Part shown: positions 1 to 4,670 of the stretch, one piece after another
Layout: each line of letters opens with the position of its first letter
Numbering within the stretch: position 1 is the first letter of the stretch
NCBI GenBank assembly: GCA_964517265.1
Contig: CAZFBS010000082.1
Location: 1-7,333, forward strand
Reading direction: 5' to 3'
Length of the DNA stretch: 7,333 nucleotides
Source of the DNA: REEP01 sp964517265
Lineage (GTDB): Bacteria; Pseudomonadota; Alphaproteobacteria; Rhodospirillales; Defluviicoccaceae
Made by a program: the position numbers and the translations under genes
The notes under the pieces: model-generated
Seen by the model: only the letters and a program-made list of their open reading frames with translations
Databases searched by the model: none
What the model was told of the DNA's origin: nothing

Positions 1-1
1 G

Positions 2-79
2 CTAGGACATGGTCTGCTCCGGTTCATGCTCAAGGCGAATAACGTAACGCATGCGGCCACGAGGCAGAGGGTGAAGTGA
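2..79 (+). CDS. Possible C-terminal tail of an upstream gene (5' end outside window)
   Basis: One frame is open from the left edge to a TGA at 77-79. It reads 25 residues beginning LGHGLLRFMLKANNV and ending QRVK. The stop abuts the ATG of the barrel gene (TGAATG), a spacing typical of operon neighbours, and a purine-rich stretch (gagggtgaag) at the end of this frame could serve as the ribosome-binding site of the next gene. The segment is too short to identify or to prove coding. If real, the barrel gene is not the first gene of its operon; if not, these 79 bases are simply its leader. Confidence 0.3.
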   Translation, partial: LGHGLLRFMLKANNVTHAATRQRVK

Positions 80-868
80 ATGGAAACACTCTCTTTGCTT
101 CGAAATGCCACGGCGGGGCTGGGGATTGGTGCGCTTCTGCTCGGGCTCGGCACCCCGGCTGAGGCGCAGGACGAGGGGTCGGCGTACACCGACGGCTGGC
201 GCTTCGGCGTCACCCCCTACGTCTGGTTGGCCGGCCTCAAGGGCGACGTCGGGACCTTCCCCCGCCTGCCCCCCGCCTCCGTCGATGCCGGCTTTGACGA
301 CATCATCGAGAACACGGATTTCGCGCTGATGCTTGCGGCCGAGGCGCGGAAAGGCCGGTTCGGCATCGTTGCCGACCTCAGTTACCTCTCGGTTTCGGCG
401 GATGGCGATGTTCCGGGTCCCCTGTTTGGCGGTGCCGGCGTCGACACCCGTACATTCTTCGGCACCGTTGCCGGGCTGTACAGGGTGGTGAACACAGATA
501 TGATCGACGTCGACGTCGGCGCCGGAACCCGGATCTGGTACGTCGACACGGAGATCAATTTCAGCAGCGGTCTCCTGCCCGGGCGCAGCTTGGAGGCCGA
601 TGAGGTCTGGGCGGACCCGATCATCGGGGTGCGCTTGAATATAGAGCTGGGGCGGGACTTCTCATTCGCTGCTGCCGGCGACGTCGGGGGCTTTGGCTTG
701 GCGTCGGATCTCACCTGGCAGCTTCTCGGTACGGTCGACTATCGGTTCAACGACTGGTTTTCGGTTCGCGCCGGCTACCGGCACCTCGCGGTCGACTACG
801 AGAATGACGGCTTCGTCTGGGACGTGGACCTCAGCGGGCCCATCGTCGGCGCGACGTTCCGTTTTTGA
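80..868 (+). CDS. Outer-membrane beta-barrel protein, 262 aa
   Basis: A signal peptide spans about residues 1-29: a short N-region, a hydrophobic Ala/Gly/Leu core, and an AEA|Q cleavage site. The mature part begins with an aromatic-rich strand (WRFGVTPYVWLAG, about 40-53). It then shows alternating polar/hydrophobic strands of 8-10 residues: FALMLAAEAR, FGIVADLSYLSV, TFFGTVAGLYRVV, IDVDVGAGTRIWYV, WADPIIGVRLNIEL, FSVRAGYRHLAVDYE. It ends on a strand with terminal Phe (GATFRF), the classical signal for insertion into the outer membrane by the BAM machinery. Length and strand pattern fit a small barrel of about 8-10 strands of the kind often annotated only as hypothetical outer-membrane protein; no transport substrate can be read from it. 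The purine-rich gagggtgaag upstream of ATG 80 supports the start. The Gly-zipper gene follows 51 bases downstream, and a decayed fragment resembling this gene lies at 2642-2771. Confidence 0.8.
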   Translation: METLSLLRNATAGLGIGALLLGLGTPAEAQDEGSAYTDGWRFGVTPYVWLAGLKGDVGTFPRLPPASVDAGFDDIIENTDFALMLAAEARKGRFGIVADLSYLSVSADGDVPGPLFGGAGVDTRTFFGTVAGLYRVVNTDMIDVDVGAGTRIWYVDTEINFSSGLLPGRSLEADEVWADPIIGVRLNIELGRDFSFAAAGDVGGFGLASDLTWQLLGTVDYRFNDWFSVRAGYRHLAVDYENDGFVWDVDLSGPIVGATFRF

Positions 869-919
869 GCGCCCGGACGCCGTGGCATGGGCCGGGCGGC
901 ATGATGAAGGGGCCTTGAG

Positions 920-1420
920 ATGAAGACGACCACGATTGCGATGATGACGGGCTTCGCGCTACTGATCGCGCTGCCAATGAGTGCGCGGCCCCTGGCCGCG
1001 CAGCAACTGTTCTTCTACCCGAGCCAGGGGCAGAGTCCGGAGCGGCAGAACACGGACAGGGGCGAATGCCACGTCTGGGCGGTGCAGCAGTCGGGCTTCG
1101 ATCCGGCCAATCCACCCGCGCATGCCACCACGCTGCCCGCCCCGGCCCCTCAGGGCGGCGCGCTGAGGGGCGCGGCCCGGGGCGCCGCAATCGGCGCTGT
1201 GGGCGGTGCCATTGCCGGTGATGCCGGCAAGGGGGCCGCGATGGGAGCCGGGGCCGGCGCCCTCGTCGGGACCTTCCGGCGCGCCGATCAGCAGCGGGGC
1301 CAGGCGCAGCAGCAGACGGCCGCACAACAGCAGTATGATGCGCAACTGAAGCAGCAACGCGACAGCTACAACCGGGCTCTCGCCGCCTGCATGCAGGGGC
1401 GGGGTTACAGCGCCAGCTGA
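920..1420 (+). CDS. Exported Gly-zipper, Gln-rich protein, 166 aa
   Basis: A signal peptide covers residues 1-27, with cleavage likely after LAA. The N-terminal mature part has a conserved-looking Cys50 in RGECHVWAVQQSGFDP. A Gly/Ala zipper follows at about 79-117, with small residues every fourth position (GAARGAAIGAVGGAIAG, then GKGAAMGAGAGALVG), as in YMGG/Gly-zipper families that insert in or pack against membranes. A Gln-rich, probably helical segment (about 124-146) leads to RDSYNRALAACMQGRGYS at the C terminus, containing Cys157. That cysteine could pair with Cys50 in the periplasm (inference). AAGGGG about 8 bases before ATG 920 is a plausible ribosome-binding site. Biochemical function is unknown; a structural or envelope-stress role is only a guess. 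The same C-terminal sequence recurs as a broken copy at 2779-2889. Confidence 0.75.
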   Translation: MKTTTIAMMTGFALLIALPMSARPLAAQQLFFYPSQGQSPERQNTDRGECHVWAVQQSGFDPANPPAHATTLPAPAPQGGALRGAARGAAIGAVGGAIAGDAGKGAAMGAGAGALVGTFRRADQQRGQAQQQTAAQQQYDAQLKQQRDSYNRALAACMQGRGYSAS

Positions 1421-1460
1421 CGGACGGGGTGTCCGACCGAAACGCGTATCGGGATTGGCA

Positions 1461-1466
1461 AGGAGG
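1461..1466 (+). promoter_or_regulatory. Ribosome-binding site fixing the start of the DUF2092 gene
   Basis: AGGAGG lies 10 bases before ATG 1477. It favours that ATG over the in-frame GTG at 1429, which would add 16 polar residues ahead of the signal sequence and has no comparable site before it. An ATG at 1469 is out of frame. Confidence 0.75.
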
Positions 1467-1476
1467 CCATGATACC

Positions 1477-2289
1477 ATGACGAAGAGATCTGCAATCGGT
1501 TTACTGGGCAAGATCGCTCCGGCGTTTCGGGCCGTCGCCATGGTAATTGTCCTCTTCTTTGCTACTGGCACCACAGTAGGGGCCGCTGGCGAAGACGCGA
1601 CAGCCATCCTGAAGGCGATGGCGGACTACCTGAGCGCACAGAAGACAATCTCGCTAACGTTCGACAGCGACATTGAAGTGATCACACCGCAGATGGAGAA
1701 GATCCAGTTCACCAACTCCGGCGAGGCGCTGCTGAGCCGTCCCGACAAGCTGCGCGCGCGCCGCGTCGGCGGTTATTCCGATGCGGAGCTCGTCTTCGAC
1801 GGAGAGACGATCAGCATCCTCGGCAGAAGCATCAACGGCTATGCGCAGATCGAGGCGCCGAGCACCGTCGATCAGCTCATCGGGTCTCTCAGGGAAGGTC
1901 ATGGAATTGCCTTGCCAAGCGCGGACCTTCTCCTGACAAATGCCTATGACGTCCTCATCGCCGATGTGCTGGAGGCCAAGCATATCGGCCGGGGAATAAT
2001 TGACGGCAGAGAATGCGAGCACCTTGCCTTCCGCAACTTCGACACCGATTGGCAACTTTGGGTCGAGGTTGGCGATCGGCCAATCCCGCGCAAGATGGTG
2101 ATAACCAGCAAGACCATCAACAACGCTCCCCAATACACGCTGCGCGTCAAGGAGTGGCGGACAGACATGGAACCGGGTCCTGATGCTTTCGCATTCGCAC
2201 CCCCCCCGGGGGCCGAGAAGCTGAGCCCTGATGCGCTCATCGATCTTGATGAACTGCCGCACCCCGCGGCGAATGGAGAAAACCAATGA
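1477..2289 (+). CDS. DUF2092-family periplasmic protein, 270 aa
   Basis: The N terminus has basic residues followed by a hydrophobic stretch (AFRAVAMVIVLFFATG), with probable signal-peptide cleavage around residues 34-37 (VGAA|GED). The mature protein follows the DUF2092 pattern as I remember it. There is a leading helix (AILKAMADYLSAQK), a strand rich in Thr/Asp (ISLTFDSDIEVI), then RPDKLRARR, LVFDGETISILG, GYAQIEAPSTVDQLIGSL, ALPSADLLL, IDGRECEHLAFRNFDTDWQLWVEVGDRPIPRKMVIT and a final FAFAPPPGAEKL. That arrangement resembles an LolA/LolB-like half-barrel that could bind a hydrophobic ligand, but no substrate is established. The stop overlaps the start of the next gene by ATGA (2286-2289), so the two are probably translationally coupled. 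A run of eight C then five G (2200-2212) lies within the codons for the APPPGA segment. The 57-base gap to the Gly-zipper gene suggests a shared transcript. Confidence 0.8.
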   Translation: MTKRSAIGLLGKIAPAFRAVAMVIVLFFATGTTVGAAGEDATAILKAMADYLSAQKTISLTFDSDIEVITPQMEKIQFTNSGEALLSRPDKLRARRVGGYSDAELVFDGETISILGRSINGYAQIEAPSTVDQLIGSLREGHGIALPSADLLLTNAYDVLIADVLEAKHIGRGIIDGRECEHLAFRNFDTDWQLWVEVGDRPIPRKMVITSKTINNAPQYTLRVKEWRTDMEPGPDAFAFAPPPGAEKLSPDALIDLDELPHPAANGENQ

Positions 2290-2621
2290 TATCTGCGACG
2301 CTCCGGTACGTGCTTGGTTTAGCTTTGGTATTGGCGGGATTGTTGTGGAATGGCGAAATCGTGCCGACCTCACAGGAAGGTTTCATAACCACCGCCGATG
2401 CGCGCGTCGGCCGGCCGGCAACGCCGGTCAGCTACGCCGGCGTCGCCCGGCGATCGACGGTTGGCGCTGGTGCGCCCGGCGTCGGTGTCGCGCCGGGAGT
2501 CGGGGCAGGTGGCGTCGGCGGGCCGGCATCGGGAGTTGGCGTTCTCCCCGGTGCGGGAGCCGGCCAGGCCGGCGTCGGCCCCAATGTCGGTGGGCCGGTC
2601 AACCGGGTCGGCGTACGCTAA
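2286..2621 (+). CDS. Small exported protein with Gly/Val-rich repeat tail, 111 aa
   Basis: An N-terminal hydrophobic segment (about residues 7-22, YVLGLALVLAGLLW) acts as a signal peptide or anchor. A short segment, ADARVGRPATPVSYAGVARR (about 38-56), resembles small exported proteins that I associate with DUF2092 genes in alphaproteobacteria (recalled, not searched). The remaining half is low complexity, built on GVG, GAG and GVGV-P units (about 58-110), similar in composition to elastin-like or cell-surface glycine-rich sequences. It has no cysteine and no recognisable catalytic motif. GGAG seven bases upstream of ATG 2286, together with the ATGA overlap with the DUF2092 stop, supports the start. 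The two proteins probably act together (inference). The function is unknown. Confidence 0.7.
   Translation: MISATLRYVLGLALVLAGLLWNGEIVPTSQEGFITTADARVGRPATPVSYAGVARRSTVGAGAPGVGVAPGVGAGGVGGPASGVGVLPGAGAGQAGVGPNVGGPVNRVGVR
2457..2615 (+). repeat. Gly/Val/Ala codon repeats within the small exported gene
   Basis: Irregular repeats of units such as GGCGTCGG, GGAGTCGG and GGAGTTGG encode GVG/GAG/PGVG motifs. The repeats are imperfect at DNA level, with varied third positions, which suggests old repeats held by selection on the protein rather than a recent slippage expansion. Confidence 0.6.
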
Positions 2622-2641
2622 CCGCAGCTCCAAGCACTTGC

Positions 2642-2771
2642 GCTGGGATCCGGATCGGGTATGTCCAAGGTTGCCAGTCTTTCTTTGGCTGGGCCTGTCC
2701 CAAATGCTGACATCAAGATCGACCTCAGCGCCGGCCTCCTGCCCGTGCAACGGTGGAGTACGATCAGGTGA
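2642..2771 (+). pseudogene. Decayed internal fragment of a second outer-membrane barrel gene
   Basis: Two blocks resemble the middle of the barrel gene at 80-868. Bases 2642-2665 match 521-544 at 19 of 24 positions without gaps and read AGIRIGYV against AGTRIWYV. After about 40 extra bases, the block around 2712-2742 reads IKIDLSAGLLP against TEINFSSGLLP. A shift of one base later, the next stretch reads VEYDQV against LEADEV. The matching pieces fall in three different frames and no start or full-length barrel remains, so this is a broken remnant, not a gene. It sits directly before a remnant of the Gly-zipper gene, reproducing the order of the intact pair at 80-1420. Each block alone is weak; the shared order and the strong neighbouring match carry the case. 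Confidence 0.55.
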
Positions 2772-2778
2772 GGTGTCC

Positions 2779-2889
2779 GGTCAGCGGCAGGAGCAGCAGT
2801 AATACGATGCGCATCTCAGGCAGCAACGCGACAGCTACAACCGGGCTCTCGTCACCTGCATGCGGGGCCGGGGCTACAGCCCAGGCTGA
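2779..2889 (+). pseudogene. Truncated second copy of the Gly-zipper protein gene (3' end only)
   Basis: Bases 2803-2889 align without gaps to 1334-1420, the last 29 codons and stop of the intact Gly-zipper gene, with 12 mismatches in 87. A block of 32 bases is identical (2820-2851 against 1351-1382). The translation runs YDAHLRQQRDSYNRALV and then TCMRGRGYSPG. The codon aligned with Gln138 is TAA (2800-2802), preceded by a Gln-rich GQRQEQQ. The signal peptide and Gly zipper are missing. Several substitutions fall in third positions, so the copy diverged partly under constraint before it was truncated, or came from a related locus. No ribosome-binding site precedes the open part, so expression is unlikely. 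Confidence 0.8.
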
Positions 2890-2910
2890 CGATAGGGGAC
2901 CGCACCTGCC

Positions 2911-2940
2911 AAAAGATCGGCCGCCTTCTCTTCGGCGGCC
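2911..2940 (-). terminator. Intrinsic terminator of the hemerythrin-like gene
   Basis: On the minus strand a perfect 7-base GC stem (GGCCGCC, plus-strand arms 2919-2925 and 2934-2940) with an 8-base loop is followed by GATCTTTT. It lies about 70 bases beyond the stop of the minus-strand gene ending at 3011. On the plus strand no T run follows the hairpin, so it would work poorly for the plus-strand genes that converge on it. Confidence 0.65.
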
Positions 2941-3010
2941 CTGACCGGGATCTCGGCCCGATTATTCGCTGTCGACGGTGGCTGGAGGCTCGCCTTCGCT
3001 CCACGCGATT

Positions 3011-3568
3011 TTATCGAAAAGCCAAACACTCGTCAAGCACGCGGTTGGACTCAAGAGGGCGAATTGGGGGCCGTTGGGCGAGGTGTTTTCGTGCCAGTTG
3101 ATGATCCGCGCCCGCATCGAGAAAAACCGTCAATCTTTGGACAACGGTCATCTCCTCCTTTTGCAGGTGGAACATCATCTCGGAGATCAACTCGGCCCCG
3201 ACGCTCTTGAAGTCGTTCCAACGCTGCGGGGTGATCCCGTTCTCGATAATCTCGGCGGTGATCGCATGCAGGCATCGCGCACGCGGCCCGATTGCATCGT
3301 GCTCGTCAATCAACAGAGCAGCCAATTCTCCTTCACCCTTGGCACAGATAAGAGGGAAAAGCTCCGCCTCCTCAAAGGCGTTATGATCGACAATCTGATC
3401 AAGGCAGAACAGCAAGTCCCGCAGCCACTCACCATCGCTCTCGTTCTGCGGATCGAACGGGCGGCGGGCAGCTTCTCCGGTGATGCGGTGCTCCAGATCG
3501 CACAGCAGCATAATGATACGAAAATGTTCCTCATGCAGAAGCTTACCGAGCTCACTCAGGCCGGTCAT
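3011..3568 (-). CDS. Hemerythrin-like HHE-domain protein, 185 aa
   Basis: This is a soluble, mostly helical protein with the metal-ligand pattern of hemerythrin HHE domains: His15 (LLHEEH), His62 and Glu66 (DHNAFEEAELFP), His90 with Asp91 (DEHDAI), and His134 with Glu138 (HLQKEE). These would form a four-helix bundle holding a non-heme di-iron site that binds oxygen or nitric oxide. It lacks the N-terminal DUF542 domain of RIC/YtfE/ScdA iron-sulfur repair proteins. The C-terminal 30-odd residues, after the last ligand helix, look disordered. There is no signal peptide, so it is cytoplasmic. GGGG eight bases before ATG 3568 fits translation initiation. It follows the heme d1 genes on the same strand but is separated by about 265 bases, with its own candidate operator and terminator. 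A role in NO or oxygen sensing, buffering or iron-centre protection during denitrification is inference from context. Confidence 0.85.
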   Translation of the reverse strand: MTGLSELGKLLHEEHFRIIMLLCDLEHRITGEAARRPFDPQNESDGEWLRDLLFCLDQIVDHNAFEEAELFPLICAKGEGELAALLIDEHDAIGPRARCLHAITAEIIENGITPQRWNDFKSVGAELISEMMFHLQKEEMTVVQRLTVFLDAGADHQLARKHLAQRPPIRPLESNRVLDECLAFR

Positions 3569-3623
3569 TGTTTATACCCCATCTGCTGCAATGCAAAAAC
3601 AGCTGCCGGAGACAGTGCCCGCC

Positions 3624-3637
3624 TTGCTGCAACGCAA
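3624..3637 (-). promoter_or_regulatory. Candidate FNR/NnrR/DNR-family operator
   Basis: TTGCTGCAACGCAA has the 14-base TTGnn-N4-nnCAA layout bound by Crp/FNR-family regulators, including NnrR/DNR types that respond to nitric oxide. The inner arms (CT/CG) depart from the FNR consensus TTGAT-N4-ATCAA and are closer to the TTGCG-type sites I recall for NnrR. Its centre is 62 bases upstream of the hemerythrin start, which would fit activation from about -41 with a short leader. No convincing -10 box is visible. A chance match is possible. Confidence 0.4.
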
Positions 3638-3672
3638 CATGATAGCAGGACAGCAGGGAAAATATCAATGGG

Positions 3673-3810
3673 TTAGACGCGCCAAGCCGGCTTGCCGAAA
3701 CATTTTTCGAGTGTTGAGAGCGGCACGGCAGAAAGAAGCCGACACTGCGCCAAGGGCATGCGTTTGCAGGCGATGATCGCCGCCGTATCGACCTCCGGCA
3801 ACAGTATCAA
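3673..3810 (-). CDS. Possible small ORF behind the chelatase gene, 45 aa
   Basis: On the minus strand a frame opens 23 bases beyond the chelatase stop. From TTG 3810 it reads MILLPEVDTAAIIACKRMP, continues through LAQCRLLSAVPLSTLEKCF and ends GKPAWRV, with stop at 3673-3675. About 70 percent of third positions are G or C, it has three cysteines and a mixed, protein-like composition, and it has the same orientation as the nir genes. The start codon is weak and no good ribosome-binding site is visible. It could be a real small cytoplasmic protein, the C-terminal remnant of a lost gene, or chance. I do not recognise the family. Confidence 0.35.
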   Translation of the reverse strand: MILLPEVDTAAIIACKRMPLAQCRLLSAVPLSTLEKCFGKPAWRV

Positions 3811-3833
3811 TTTAACCTATAGAGTGGCCAAAA

Positions 3834-4670
3834 TTACACCAAAGAGGGCGCCTCCTCCGAGCGCAGTTTTTCAGTCGCCATTTGCTCGATTATTGCGACG
3901 ATCTGATCGTCTTCTCCAAGCGTACCAAGAAACGATGCTATTCTGTCCCGACGCGCACTCCTTACAAACAGCTTTTCGATATCCTCGACCACATGATTGC
4001 CGCGGGCGGCAAACAGCGCTATCGCCATCAAAGGATGATGTGCGGATGCGAGAACATCCTGCAGAAACGGCGGTTGGCCGATGAACGCCATCTCCACGCT
4101 GTGGAACGTCGAGGCCGTCCGCAGCCTCTCCGCCTGCAAAGCAAGGGCGGCCGCCGATGCCGGATCGCGCGAGGAGCCATGTCCGATCAACACCAGCGCA
4201 GTGGCCGCGGCGGCCAACTCGTGATCCCTCAGCCCCTGCACCGCCCGTTGCAGGACCAGATCGGCCACCAGCGGATGGAGACCGAGCGGTCGGCAAAGGT
4301 TGATGCGACGCCCATCCGGCTCACCGGCGCCGGCAAGCGCAGGCGGAAGCGCCTCATGATAAAGGGTTCCGTCGCACATCAGAAACGGGACGACAACGAT
4401 TTCTCGCGAGCGCATTCGCGCGAGCGCCTCTCGCGGGTTCGGCCGGCCGGCAATCGTTGCCGCCCCCACCTCGGCAAAGCGGCCGCGCCGGTTCAATGCC
4501 GCTGCATGGCGGGCAACCAGATCATCCGGGCGGGAACATCGGGTTGACCCCTGACCGACCAGAAGCACGCCCACATTGCGGGATCCCGCCGTGGGTTCGG
4601 CCACGGACGCCGGATGCTCGTACGGTTCAGTGGCTGGTGCCTGCTGAATAGGTGATCTTGTTATAGACAT
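3834..4670 (-). CDS. CbiX/SirB-like two-domain chelatase, probable sirohydrochlorin ferrochelatase, 278 aa
   Basis: Two tandem class II chelatase-like domains follow a roughly 30-residue leader. Domain 1 (about 33-115) starts GVLLVGQGSTR, where the usual catalytic-site His of the VGHGS motif is Gln40; DGTLYHEALPP keeps a His at 105. Domain 2 (about 158-235) has the intact LVLIGHGSSRDP (His164) and GNHVVEDIE (His226), the pair expected to coordinate the metal. The family inserts Co or Fe into sirohydrochlorin. In a heme d1 cluster, iron insertion to make siroheme, the entry compound of the heme d1 pathway, is the natural assignment (inference); cobaltochelatase or a d1-specific step are alternatives. 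The start was set at ATG 4670, which overlaps the end of nirN by 44 bases. Its ribosome-binding site is weak, and GTGs at 4604 and 4574 are possible starts. The protein is cytoplasmic. Confidence 0.75.
   Translation of the reverse strand: MSITRSPIQQAPATEPYEHPASVAEPTAGSRNVGVLLVGQGSTRCSRPDDLVARHAAALNRRGRFAEVGAATIAGRPNPREALARMRSREIVVVPFLMCDGTLYHEALPPALAGAGEPDGRRINLCRPLGLHPLVADLVLQRAVQGLRDHELAAAATALVLIGHGSSRDPASAAALALQAERLRTASTFHSVEMAFIGQPPFLQDVLASAHHPLMAIALFAARGNHVVEDIEKLFVRSARRDRIASFLGTLGEDDQIVAIIEQMATEKLRSEEAPSLV

Noticed and set aside
831..1607. Minus-strand open frame of 258 codons across the Gly-zipper gene
   Set aside because: The translation is Arg/Pro/Ser-rich low complexity, spans the boundaries of three plus-strand genes and has no motif.
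1654..2373. Minus-strand open frame of 239 codons opposite the DUF2092 gene
   Set aside because: It is antisense to a gene with family-like sequence and its own good ribosome-binding site, and has no recognisable motif itself.
2753..2944. Plus-strand open frame of 63 codons from GTG 2753
   Set aside because: It crosses the junction of the two gene remnants in a frame different from that of the conserved Gly-zipper tail, so it is a by-product of decay.
2978..3676. Plus-strand open frame of 232 codons
   Set aside because: It mirrors the hemerythrin-like gene, whose di-iron ligands are all in place on the minus strand.
3683..3694. Perfect 12-base palindrome CAAGCCGGCTTG as a terminator or operator
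   Set aside because: With a minimal loop the stem would be only about four bases, no T run follows on either strand, and it coincides with codons of the possible small ORF.
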